The notes below the pieces were generated by a model. It saw nothing but the letters and a program-made list of their open reading frames with translations. It was not told the origin of the DNA and did not search any database. From the NCBI RefSeq assembly GCF_009862785.1, contig NZ_WWHU01000001.1:3658001-3722000 (forward strand): a DNA stretch of 64,000 bases, written 5' to 3'. The stretch comes from Gordonia sp. SID5947 (GTDB taxonomy: Bacteria > Actinomycetota > Actinomycetes > Mycobacteriales > Mycobacteriaceae). Shown one piece after another: positions 54,123 to 64,000 of the stretch. How positions within the stretch are numbered: position 1 is the first letter of the stretch; each line of letters starts with the position of its first letter. A program made the position numbers and the translations under genes.

Positions 54123-55570
54123 ATGATCGACACCGACCTCATCCTGGGGCAGTCATCGGAGGAGTCCGCGCCCCGGTACCGCACGTTCGCGGAGCGATCG
54201 GAGTACGGCAGGGCAGCGCGGCAGCGAGTGGCGCCGTGCGATCTCGGCGATCTGACGACCGGGGAGCCGGCGCGGAACCCCGTGACCCGACGGGATTGCT
54301 TCTGCGACAAGCAGAGTCACGAGTGCCCGAACTCGTACCGATTCGTCACGGCCGGATGGCGCGAACACCGTTCACGTTCTATCGGGGAGCGGCGCTCCTG
54401 ATGGCCGACGACCTGTCGCGGACCCCACACAGCGGGCTGACCGTACAACTCTGTGGTGACGCCCATCTGAGCAATTTCGGCTTCTTCGCCACCCCGGAGC
54501 GACGACTGGCCTTCGATGTCAACGATTTCGACGAGACGTATCCGGGGCCCTTCGAATGGGATGTGAAGCGGTTGGCGGCGAGCCTGGTGGTGGCTGCGCT
54601 CGACAATGGCTTCGGGCGAAAAGAGGCAAAGGCCACCGCACGGGCCTGTGCCCGCGAGTACCGCGAGTCGATGGCGACCCAGGCGAACCTGGGCACCCTG
54701 GACAGCTGGTACAGCCACGCCGAGCCGGCCCCGAACCTGGCCGGGATCCGCCAGATGATCGATGCCGGGACCGCCAAGGACCTGGCCAAGCAGATCAAGA
54801 AGGCGTGGCGGCGCAACAGCCTTCAGGCGCTCTCCAAGCTGACCACCGTCGTCGACGGGAAGGTCACGTTTGTCAGTTCACCGCCACTGCTCGTGCCCGT
54901 CGAGGAGCTCCTGCCCGAGCGTGACCTGCCGGGCGCGTACGCCGAACTCCGCGAACGTCTGCACGACTTCCGCGAAACGATGTCGCCGCACCACCGCGTC
55001 CTGTTGGACAAGTTCGAGTTCGTCTCCATGGCGCGCAAGGTGGTCGGGGTGGGCAGTGTCGGGACGCGTGCATGGGTGCTGTTGTTCCGCGGCAAGGACG
55101 ATGGTGACCCGTTGCTGCTGCAGGCCAAGGAAGCGCAGGAGTCGGTGCTGGCGCGCTACCTCGACGGTCCGGCCTACGACAACCAGGGCGAACGGGTCGT
55201 CACCGGTCAGCGCCTTATCCAGGCGGTCGGTGACGTGTTCCTCGGCTGGGATTCCGGTCGCGGGTTCGACGGTGTGCACCGGGATTTCTACCTCCGGCAG
55301 TTGAGGGATGCCAAGGGTTCAGTGGTGATCGAGACGCTCGACCCCAATGCCCTGCGCGCGTACGGACAGGTGTGTGGTCGGGTTCTCGCCTACGGCCACG
55401 CGCGCTCCGGCGATCCGATCGCCATCTCGGAATTCCTCGGGTCGTCCGACGAATTCGATCGCGCCATGGGACGATTCGCAGTCAGGTACGCGGAGCGCAA
55501 TGCCCGCGATCACGCCGCCTTCGTGGCGGCCATCGACCGTGGTGCGATCGCAGCGATCGCCGATTACTAG
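54123..55570 (+). pseudogene. DUF2252 family protein, interrupted by a one-base frameshift
   Basis: This is a DUF2252 protein, a kinase-like fold of unknown role common in actinobacteria. The N-terminus MIDTDLILGQSSEES...RYRTFAERSEYGRAARQRV is in one frame and the rest (RQAESRVPELVPIRHGRMARTPFTFYRGAALLMADDL, CGDAHLSNFGFF, FDVNDFDETYPGPFEWDVKRL) in another. The two match the family if one base is added near the GGGG at 54261-54264. The rebuilt protein has about 480 residues. The start has a poor upstream site. The next gene begins 11 bases after, so the two are likely one transcript. Confidence 0.8.
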
Positions 55571-55581
55571 GAGGAACGGAC

Positions 55582-57002
55582 GTGGCGGAAGCCGGTTCCG
55601 ACAATGCTCGTCCCCTCGATGCTGATGAACGCGCAGAACTCGAGCGTCTGAGGGCCGAGGTGGCGCGCCGTGCCGACCGCCGACCGCGAGGGCCATCGAT
55701 CTGGCGCCGAGTCGGTGCGACGGTGCTGGTGGTGTTGTGTGCGCTTCTCGCACTCACCTCGGTGACGACCCGCTATGTGCGCAGCGAACTGCTCGACACC
55801 GAGCACTACCTGACGACCGTGACCCCGCTGGCCTCCGATCCCGCGGTGCAGGCGCAGGTTTCGACGGCGGTATCCGACCAGATCGATTCGCGCATCGACA
55901 TCCGGCAGATGACCGAGCAAGCGCTACAGCAGATCGTGGATCTCACCCCCGCAGACCGCCCCGGGTCGACCAGGCGCTCGTCGGCCTTGCCCCGGTACTC
56001 GCCTCGCAGGCCGAGTCGTTCGTCCACAAGACGGTCGACGACTTCGTCCGGTCCGCGGCCTTCAAAGATCTCTGGGTGGCGGCCAATCGCGCGGCGCATC
56101 GGTCGGTGGTGGCCGCTGTCACCGGTGAAACCCAGCGTGATGCCGTGGAGATCGGGTCGGACGGCACGATCAGCATCGAGCTGGGGCCCATCATCGAACA
56201 GGTGAAGCAGCGGCTCCAAGACCGCGGCTTCGCCTTCGCCGGCAGTATCCCGCAGGTCGACAAGCAGTTCGTCGTGTTCCAGTCGCCGGATCTTGCCAAG
56301 GCGCAGCGGTGGGTGCGGGCACTGGACAAGATCGCGTCGATCTTGCCGTGGCTGGCGATCCTGGCGGCCCTTGGTGCCGTGCTGGTGATCGGGACCGGAC
56401 GACGACTCCGCATGGTCGCGATCATCGGGATGGCGATCGTGCTCAGCATGCTCGTCCTGGCGATCGGGCTCCTCGTCGGACGGGCGATCTACCTCGGACA
56501 GGTCCCGCCCGACGTGCTCTCGCCGGACGCTGCGCGGGTCATCTTCGACACCGTGGTGGCACCGCTGCGCCTCGCGTTGCGAGCAGTCGCGGTGGTGGGT
56601 CTCGTGGTCGCCGTGGTCGCCTTCCTCGCAGGTCGGTCGCGGGCGGCTCTGGCGGTCCGCCACGGATTCACCAAGGGTGTCGGCGCAATCGATTCCCGTC
56701 GGTCGGCGCGACCGCCGAACACCTTCGAACGTGTTCTGTGGCAGGCACGCATCCCGGTGCGGATCGGTGTGGTCGCGGTGGCGGCGCTGGTGTTGATGTT
56801 CTGGCCGTACCCGACAGGGCTGGTGGTGATCTGGACCGTCGTGATCGGGTGCCTGGTCCTGGCGGTCGTCGAGGTGCTCATGCAGCCCGCTCGCCGCGAC
56901 GGGGTCGCTGCGGACACAGCGACGGCGGAGACGGCGACGGCGGAGACGGCGACAGCGGAGACGGGCCCCGCCACAGCAGAACTGGGATCAGACGGACCGT
57001 GA
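55582..57002 (+). pseudogene. Multi-helix membrane protein, interrupted by a one-base frameshift
   Basis: The N-terminus begins with GTG after an AGGAGG site (VAEAGSDNARPLDADERAELERLRAEVARR, a short charged coil), followed by one helix (GATVLVVLCALLALTSVTTRYV) and an extracellular region with paired segments. One added base near CCCCGGG at 55959-55965 joins this to QALVGLAPVLASQAESFVHKTVDD and three or four later helices, giving about 473 residues. The C-terminal tail carries a TATAE tandem repeat (56916-56960). I recognise a common actinobacterial integral membrane family without a known function. Confidence 0.7.
56916..56960 (+). repeat. 15-bp in-frame tandem repeat (three TATAE units)
   Basis: Three near-identical 15-base units encode TATAE-TATAE-TATAE at the end of the membrane protein gene. 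Like the repeat at the end of citA, the length is a multiple of three. Confidence 0.85.
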
Positions 57003-57009
57003 GACAGGG

Positions 57010-57065
57010 GTGGGCCGGGACCCGGACAGCGAGGATCACCCGCTGATCGATGGGTCCCGGCCCAC
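57010..57065. terminator. Terminator hairpin between the membrane protein and leuA
   Basis: GTGGGCCGGGACCC (57010-57023) and GGGTCCCGGCCCAC (57052-57065) form a perfect 14-base stem with a 28-base loop. It lies in the convergent gap and can end both transcripts. Confidence 0.85.
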
Positions 57066-57203
57066 GCCTCGACACGTCGGCTCGGGGATCGGACCCGACC
57101 GCCGTGGGTCTGACGGAGTGGCGACGCGGCAACTCCGTAAGGTGTTGGCGCGCAACGAAACGAATCCGTGGCGCTCTTTGCGTACGGAAGTGTCAGGCGT
57201 CGG

Positions 57204-59057
<1,854 letters not shown>

Positions 59058-59085
59058 TCAATCTCCGTGAATCGAATTGGGGAAG

Positions 59086-59127
59086 ATGACCGGCGCATGA
59101 GTAGGCCCGCGACGGAGGGCCGGTCAT
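59086..59127 (-). promoter_or_regulatory. Attenuator hairpin of leuA
   Basis: On the minus strand ATGACCGGC and GCCGGTCAT form a perfect 9-base stem (arms 59127-59119 and 59094-59086) with inner CCCTCC...GCGGG pairing. The first arm begins at the stop codon of the leader peptide, which is the position expected for a terminator controlled by ribosome stalling. Confidence 0.6.
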
Positions 59128-59169
59128 TCAGACCCCGCCGCGGCAACCGAGAAGGAGCGCGCGCTGCAT
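59128..59169 (-). CDS. leuL: Leucine-rich leader peptide of leuA
   Basis: A 13-codon reading frame encodes MQRALLLGCRGGV with three consecutive leucine codons (CTC CTT CTC). It lies 76 bases upstream of leuA and ends at the first arm of the attenuator hairpin. Low charged leucyl-tRNA would stall the ribosome there and let the polymerase read through into leuA. LeuA leaders of this kind are known in Streptomyces and corynebacteria; this one is a prediction from sequence only. Confidence 0.62.
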   Translation of the reverse strand: MQRALLLGCRGGV

Positions 59170-59436
59170 GCCTGGCACTGTACTCCTCACCGGGCGCGCC
59201 GATCAAATGATGCCGGAACCCGCGCCGCCCGGGCACAACCGGCGGCTACCGATTCCGGCATGCCGGTGCAAACCGGGCAAAAGCGCGCTGACCAGCAGAT
59301 CCTCTGCGCGGACTGTTGGGTGATTCTCAGTCCTGTCTCATACGCCGCCGCTAGTTTTCCACGCATGCCCGGTCCGTCGCGGCCGTGCATGCCACGCGAC
59401 GGCTCTGCCGTTCGACCGACAACGAAGGATGTGTAC

Positions 59437-59871
59437 ATGACTCATTCCACTCGCCCCGGTAAGCGGTTTGCCCGCGGTGTCGCCTGCAGCGTCGCAGGCG
59501 CCGGCATCGCATCGGCCATCGCGGTCGGCGGTGTCGCGACCGCAGCACCGGCATCGCCTGCGCCGCACACGAGCGTGCCGGGCACCAAGTGCACGGTGTC
59601 GCAGGTCGAGAACGCCTTGTCGAAGCAGGACCCGGCCCTGTGGAAGCGGATCGACAGCAACCCGAAGCTGAAGAAGCACTTCGAATCGGCGATGACGATG
59701 ACGAAGGAGCAGAAGCAGGCCAAGCGCTCCGAGTTCCGCAAGAATCACCCGACCCGTGCGTCGATCCGACAGTTCCTGAAGGATCACCACGTCATGCCGC
59801 CGATGCGCGCGGAGATGAAGAAGAACCACGAGGCCATCAAGAAGGCCAAGGCGACCTGTGGTCAGTACTGA
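59437..59871 (+). CDS. Secreted hemophore-related protein (Rv0203 type)
   Basis: This 144-residue protein has a signal peptide (RFARGVACSVAGAGIASAIAVGGVATA, with cleavage near APAS) and a small helical domain with two cysteines (C52 and C141) that could form a disulfide. The segment LWKRIDSNPKLKKHFESAMTMTKEQK and the lysine-rich helix are those of the actinobacterial hemophore-related family, whose best-known member Rv0203 binds haem. No haem ligand is certain here. The start has a GAAGGA site. It is a single gene between leuA and the nitroreductase. Confidence 0.78.
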   Translation: MTHSTRPGKRFARGVACSVAGAGIASAIAVGGVATAAPASPAPHTSVPGTKCTVSQVENALSKQDPALWKRIDSNPKLKKHFESAMTMTKEQKQAKRSEFRKNHPTRASIRQFLKDHHVMPPMRAEMKKNHEAIKKAKATCGQY

Positions 59872-59936
59872 TCCCTCGCGCGCCTCGCCCCTCGCCGATC
59901 GGCGCGATCCTGTGCCCGATCGGCGGGTTCGGCGTG

Positions 59937-60503
59937 CTACGGGGTGTCGAACGCGTGACCCCAGGTCTCGCTGAACGCCACCTCGCCGAGCGGGAGACGG
60001 GTCCGCGGCTTCTCGTCACGTTCCCGGATCTCCGGCGCGACCGCCGCCGGGTCGGCGATCTTGCCGACGCCCAGCAGCACCAGCGGCCGGCGATCGTCGG
60101 GGATGGCGAATCGTTCCCGAGCGCGGTCGGGAACGAATCCCGCCATCGGGTGGCCGTTGTAACCGAGGTCGGCCGCCTGCAGGATCATCTGGGACACCGC
60201 CAGGCCGGTGTCGACCGCGGCATAGGTGCGGGCCTTCTCGTCGTCGGGTTCGGCCGCGGTGCAGACCAGGATGAGTGCGGCCGATGCCGGTGCCCATCCG
60301 GCGTTGCCCCGCGAGAGGACGTCGGTGATCGCCGAGAAGGTGTGATCGCCGCGGATGCCGACGATGAACCGGATGGGTTGCACCCGTCCCCACGTCGGCG
60401 CCCAGCGGCCGGCCTCGAGGATGGTGACGACGTCGCTGGTGGTGATGGTCGCAGTCGGGTCGTAGCCGCGCGCGCTCCAGCGGCCTTCGATCAGCTCGTG
60501 CAC
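59937..60503 (-). CDS. Nitroreductase family protein
   Basis: This 188-residue FMN-dependent nitroreductase-family protein shows the N-terminal FMN arginine motif EGRWSARGYDP, then TILEAGRWAPTWGRVQPIRFIV, and the later AVSQMILQAADLGYNGHPMAG strand-helix pair; VLLGVGKIADP closes the fold. The GTG start gives VHELIEGRWSARGYD. The substrate is unknown; the family reduces nitro compounds and quinones. It lies 10 bases after the MFS stop on the same strand, so the two may be co-transcribed. Confidence 0.88.
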   Translation of the reverse strand: MHELIEGRWSARGYDPTATITTSDVVTILEAGRWAPTWGRVQPIRFIVGIRGDHTFSAITDVLSRGNAGWAPASAALILVCTAAEPDDEKARTYAAVDTGLAVSQMILQAADLGYNGHPMAGFVPDRARERFAIPDDRRPLVLLGVGKIADPAAVAPEIRERDEKPRTRLPLGEVAFSETWGHAFDTP

Positions 60504-60513
60504 GCAGCCCAGG

Positions 60514-62064
60514 CTAGCGGCGATCGCCCGCGTGGGCGTGTTCCGGCGTCGCCGGATCCTCCGCGGTGCGCTCGCGCATGACAACCGTCAGCACCACCGC
60601 GAGCACACCGAGGGTGATGACGCTGGCCAGCGACGCGGCATGCATTCCGTCCACGAACGCCGTCTGCGCGGCGCCCGCCAATCCTGTTCCGTTGTCGCCC
60701 ATCTCGACCGCGCGGTGCAGGGTGTCGCCGAGCGTGTCACCGAAGTCCCAGCCGTCGGAGTTCTCCCGGAACACCAGGGTTGCCAGCGAACCGAGCAATG
60801 CGAGGCCGAGTGCCGTGCCGAGTTCGAAGCTGGTCTCGGAGATTCCCGACGCCGCACCGGACCGCTCCACCGGGACCGACCCGACGACCACGTCGGAGAC
60901 CAGACTGAACTGGATGCCGTAGCCGATGCCCGCCACCGACGTGCACACGAGGTAGATCCACAGCGGGCTGGACATCGACAGGGCGAGGAGACCGAGATTG
61001 CCGACCGCGGCCAGCAACACCGACCCGACAAACGCCGCGCGCAATCCGAGCGCCGCGACCACCCGGGACGCGCCGATCGAGAAGACGGCCACCGCGACCG
61101 CCATCGGCAACCCCGCCAGCGCCGCGGTGAGGACGTCGAAACCGCGCACCGATTGCAGATAGACGCCCGTGAGGTACGACATCCCGCCGAGTGCCATCAT
61201 GCCGACCAACGCGACCGAGACGGCCGCGCTGAACTGCGGATTCCGGAACAGGGCGAGATCGAGCAGCGGCGCGGCCACCCGGCGCTGATGGGCCAGGAAC
61301 AGCGCGAGCATCACCACGCCGAACACGCCGATCGCGACAACCGTCCCGTTCACCCCGTCGGCAGCCATCGTCTTGACGGCATAGACCAGCGGCAGGATGC
61401 CGAGCATCGAGAGCGCCACACCGACGACGTCGAACCGGGCGGTGTTGGGTGCGCGGTATTCGGGCACCAGGCGTGGGGCGGCGACGAACAGCACAGCCAG
61501 CACCGGCACGTTGATGAGGAACACCACGCCCCACCAGAAGTGGTGCAGGAGCACGCCGCCGATCACCGGGCCGAGCGCGCTGCCGCCGGCGAATGCGGCC
61601 GTCCACACGCCGATCGCCCTGGCCCGGTCGCGTGCGTCGGGGAACATGTTGGCGATCAGCGAGAGGCTCGACGGCATCAGGGTCGCGCCGCCGACGCCCA
61701 TCAGGGCGCGTGCGGCGATGAGCACCCCTGCGGTGGGCGCGAACGCGGCGATCACCGAGGCGACGCCGAACAGTGCGGCACCGGCCAGCAGGATCCGGCG
61801 ACGACCGAGTCGATCGCCCACGTTGCCCATCGTGATGAGCAGGCCGGCGATCAGGAATCCGTAGATGTCCAGAATCCAGAGCTGCTGGGCCGCGGACGGG
61901 TCGAGTGCCTCGGTGATCGCCGGAATGGCCAGGTAGAGCACCGAGAAGTCCATCGACACCAACAACACCGGCAGGGTGAGGACACCCAGTCCCCACCACA
62001 TGCGTCGGTCGGCGCCGGAGGGATTCCGTCGGCGCTGATCTGACGATGGGATGAGGGTGGACAT
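60514..62064 (-). CDS. MFS drug/H+ antiporter (DHA2, 14-TM)
   Basis: This 516-residue exporter is of the major facilitator DHA2 family with 14 helices. The loop motif GNVGDRLGRRRILLAGA, motif C GALMGVGGATLMPSSLSLIANMF and GGSALGPVIGGVLLHHFWWGVVFLINVP are clear. It is divergent from the TetR gene, with a GCGTAC palindrome between, an arrangement typical of TetR-controlled drug pumps. The ATG follows an AGGAGAG site. The drug is unknown. Confidence 0.92.
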   Translation of the reverse strand: MSTLIPSSDQRRRNPSGADRRMWWGLGVLTLPVLLVSMDFSVLYLAIPAITEALDPSAAQQLWILDIYGFLIAGLLITMGNVGDRLGRRRILLAGAALFGVASVIAAFAPTAGVLIAARALMGVGGATLMPSSLSLIANMFPDARDRARAIGVWTAAFAGGSALGPVIGGVLLHHFWWGVVFLINVPVLAVLFVAAPRLVPEYRAPNTARFDVVGVALSMLGILPLVYAVKTMAADGVNGTVVAIGVFGVVMLALFLAHQRRVAAPLLDLALFRNPQFSAAVSVALVGMMALGGMSYLTGVYLQSVRGFDVLTAALAGLPMAVAVAVFSIGASRVVAALGLRAAFVGSVLLAAVGNLGLLALSMSSPLWIYLVCTSVAGIGYGIQFSLVSDVVVGSVPVERSGAASGISETSFELGTALGLALLGSLATLVFRENSDGWDFGDTLGDTLHRAVEMGDNGTGLAGAAQTAFVDGMHAASLASVITLGVLAVVLTVVMRERTAEDPATPEHAHAGDRR

Positions 62065-62120
62065 CTCGAACTCTCCTGGAACTCGTAAACAGTGGCGACG
62101 GCGCACGCTGCTCAGGGGCC

Positions 62121-62168
62121 GCGTACGCCGTACGCCTCGAAGGGTACGAGTATGAGTACGCTGTACGC
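62121..62168. promoter_or_regulatory. TetR operator candidates (GCGTAC palindromes)
   Basis: GCGTACGCCGTACGC (62121-62135) is a perfect 15-base palindrome, and AGTACGCTGTACGC (62155-62168) is a close second copy 20 bases on. They lie between the divergent MFS exporter and TetR genes, where a repressor would bind both. Confidence 0.65.
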
Positions 62169-62952
62169 AAGTGATTTGTTCCCGCAGGTGTGCCTTGCGG
62201 ACGCGACCAGGGAGAGGAACCGAGGTTTGCCGCCTGAGGAGAGATCGGCCGCCGACAGATCCGCGGTCGGATCGAAGCTGACCCTTGCGGCGATCGTCGA
62301 CGCCGCGATCGACGTCGCCGACCGCGACGGCATCGGCGCGCTGTCGATGCGCAGGATCGCCGACGAACTGGGTGTCGGCGCGATGTCGTTGTACCGGCAC
62401 GTGGACGACAAGGATGCGCTGCTCCAGCAGATGTCCGAGGAGATCGGCCGGCGTTTCCCGTATCCGGTGAACACGGCGCCGTCGTGGCAGGAGCGCGTGC
62501 GGATCGTCGTCGAGATCGACTGGGAGTTGTATCGGCGTCATCCGTGGGTGGTGCTTGCGTATTCGTCCCCGCGGCACAGCTTCGGCGACGAGTCGCTGCG
62601 CTGTCTCGACTGGTTCGCCGCCGGCTTCGTCGATCTCGGTGTCGACCTCGTCGAGGCCACCGGGATGGCACTGGCGGTCTGGACGCATGTGCACGGGGTG
62701 GCACTGGTCGCCGTCAGCGACGACCTACTGCGCACCGAGAAGCCTTCCGAGCGCCCGGACGGACTCGAGGATCTGATCGGCGGGCGGAGCAAGGCCGCGG
62801 CGCCGCATCTGTCCGAACTGTCCGGATGTGACACGGCGCCACGGCTTCTCGACCCTCGATCGCGCCTCGACGACGGGATCGCCTATCTGTGTGCGGGATT
62901 CACCGCACAGGGGCGGGTACCGTTGCCGTCGCCCGGCGCTCCCCCTGGGTGA
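62152..62952 (+). CDS. TetR/AcrR family transcriptional regulator
   Basis: This 266-residue (or 241-residue) regulator has the helix-turn-helix LTLAAIVDAAIDVADRDGIGALSMRRIADELGVGAMSLYRHVDDKDALL and a TetR_C_1-type ligand domain. The ATG used here would put a second operator palindrome inside the gene; a TTG at 62227 (LPPEERSAADRSAVG) fits the family better and leaves both palindromes in the promoter, so the true start is probably there. It is divergent from the MFS exporter and overlaps the second MFS gene by 53 bases at its 3' end. Confidence 0.87.
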   Translation: MSTLYASDLFPQVCLADATRERNRGLPPEERSAADRSAVGSKLTLAAIVDAAIDVADRDGIGALSMRRIADELGVGAMSLYRHVDDKDALLQQMSEEIGRRFPYPVNTAPSWQERVRIVVEIDWELYRRHPWVVLAYSSPRHSFGDESLRCLDWFAAGFVDLGVDLVEATGMALAVWTHVHGVALVAVSDDLLRTEKPSERPDGLEDLIGGRSKAAAPHLSELSGCDTAPRLLDPRSRLDDGIAYLCAGFTAQGRVPLPSPGAPPG

Positions 62953-64000
62953 TCGCCATCAGCACCGCGCCCGCGGTGAGCAGGACGGCGGCCGTGAGCA
63001 CCGTGACGGTCATGCCGTGCGCGAAGGTGGTGCTCGAGGGTGTCAGACCCCGTGTCGCGGCGCCGAACACGGCGACCATGATCGCGAGGCCGACGGTGCC
63101 GCCCAATTGCTGTGCGGTGTTGACCAATCCGGATGCCGCGCCTGCGTCGTCCGGGTGCACACCGCGGAGCGCCGCGGTGGTCAATGCCAGAAAGGCCATC
63201 CCGCCGCCGGCACCGATCAGCACGAACGGACCCAGCAGGGCGAGGTAGGGCGTCTGGGCATCGAGGGTGGTCAGCCAGTAGAGGCCGGCCGCCGCCACCG
63301 AGAACGCGGTGATCAGCAGGGTGCGGGTGCTGAGCCGGCCGACCAGGACGCGCGCGGTGAGCTGGGACGCGCCGAAGGTGGCCACCGTCATCGGGAGATA
63401 GGCGACGCCCGTCGCCAGTGGGCCGTAATGCAGGACCTCCTGGAGATACTGGGTCAGGAAGAACATGATGCCCATGAATCCGGCGACCATCACCAGGCGG
63501 CCGAGGTGAGCCGAGCTGCGAGACACGCTGGCGAACAGCCGTAGCGGTGTGATCGGTTGCGGTGCACGGCTTTCGGTGTACACAAAGCCGAGCAGGAAGG
63601 CCGATCCGAGGATCAGCGCGACGATCGTGACCGGCGTCGACCACCCGTGTTCGGCTGCGTTCACCAGGCCGTAGACGACGGCACCGATGCCTGCGGTGGA
63701 ATACAGCGCACCCTGGAGGTCGAAAGCTCCGGGCTGGGCCGCGGTCCGGGGAAGCGACAGGAGGCCCGCGACGATCACGACCGCTCCGATGGGGACGTTG
63801 ACGAAGAACACCCAGCGCCAGTCCAGCCACTGGACGAGTGCGCCGCCGAGCACGAGGCCGAGGGAGAATCCGCCGATGGACACCGCGGTGAACAGGGCCA
63901 GCGCACGAGTTCGTTGATTCCCCTCCGGGAAGCGGGTCATGAGCAGGGCCAGCGCGGCGGGTGCGGCCAAGGCTGCGCCGACACCTTGAAATGCCCGGGC
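62900..64000 (-). CDS. MFS transporter, DHA2 type (5' end outside the window)
   Basis: This is the C-terminal part, about 366 codons, of a second DHA2 exporter. It begins, at the window edge, with ARAFQGVGAALAAPAALAL (motif C region), followed by GGFSLGLVLGGALVQWLDWRWVFFVNVPIGAVV. Then come the second half helices (FLTQYLQEVLHYGPLATGVAYLPM; GIGLAIMVAVFGAATRG). Its 3' end overlaps the convergent TetR gene. Substrate unknown; the 14-helix family includes drug and lipid-related efflux pumps. Confidence 0.9.
   Translation of the reverse strand, partial: ARAFQGVGAALAAPAALALLMTRFPEGNQRTRALALFTAVSIGGFSLGLVLGGALVQWLDWRWVFFVNVPIGAVVIVAGLLSLPRTAAQPGAFDLQGALYSTAGIGAVVYGLVNAAEHGWSTPVTIVALILGSAFLLGFVYTESRAPQPITPLRLFASVSRSSAHLGRLVMVAGFMGIMFFLTQYLQEVLHYGPLATGVAYLPMTVATFGASQLTARVLVGRLSTRTLLITAFSVAAAGLYWLTTLDAQTPYLALLGPFVLIGAGGGMAFLALTTAALRGVHPDDAGAASGLVNTAQQLGGTVGLAIMVAVFGAATRGLTPSSTTFAHGMTVTVLTAAVLLTAGAVLMAITQGERRATATVPAPVR

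Overview
The window is a 64 kb piece of a high-GC actinobacterial chromosome, most likely Gordonia or a close mycolic-acid relative (Corynebacteriales). Two blocks keep the gene order known from Mycobacterium tuberculosis. One is the SigK locus (FAD oxidoreductase, DUF1365, ufaA1, DUF1295, sigK, rskA; Rv0449c-Rv0444c order). The other is the aspartate aminotransferase, dnaX, 10-methyl fatty acid pair, SRPBCC, ybaB, recR, gatD and murT block (Rv3722c-Rv3712 order), with leuA further on. I see no phage, insertion sequence, rRNA or CRISPR array.

Layout: 1-6 kb holds the SigK/RskA operon, with a SigK-type promoter directly before the first gene. 6-12 kb holds small membrane proteins, an AraC regulator, a frameshifted GAF regulator, a methyltransferase, and dinB behind an SOS box. 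11.7-15.6 kb is a CitMHS citrate transporter with a CitA/CitB two-component system. 15.7-24.3 kb carries an SDR, phosphoketolase, a GNAT protein, a hydrolase, a GlxA-type regulator, fadD36 and an NmrA-type protein. 24.3-39 kb is the conserved core block: tRNA-Ser(GGA), SRP RNA, aminotransferase, GT87, dnaX, bfaA/bfaB, RluA-type synthase, ybaB, recR, UdgB, gatD and murT. 39-57 kb is accessory: esterase, EamA transporter, acyl-CoA ligase/cyclase operon, LLM oxidoreductase, LysR, tyrosinase/DUF2182, a serine protease-endonuclease fusion, TetR/P450, DUF2252 and a membrane protein. 57-64 kb has leuA with a leucine-rich leader peptide, a hemophore-like protein, a nitroreductase, and two MFS exporters around a TetR regulator.

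How the genes fit together: SigK, RskA and UfaA1 sit in one operon joined by short start-stop overlaps. BfaA/BfaB form the second lipid-methylating unit, predicted to make tuberculostearic acid. MurT/GatD amidate lipid II. RecR, UdgB, DnaX and DinB serve replication and repair. CitA/CitB probably switch on the adjacent citrate carrier.

Two points deserve attention. First, eight genes, including the essential dnaX, are each broken by a one-base loss in the same direction, which points to uncorrected base-deletion errors in the assembly rather than eight pseudogenes. Second, the most unusual protein is a 695-residue fusion of a trypsin-like protease and a DRGH nuclease with a short helical N-terminal module, a plausible effector of a biological-conflict system.
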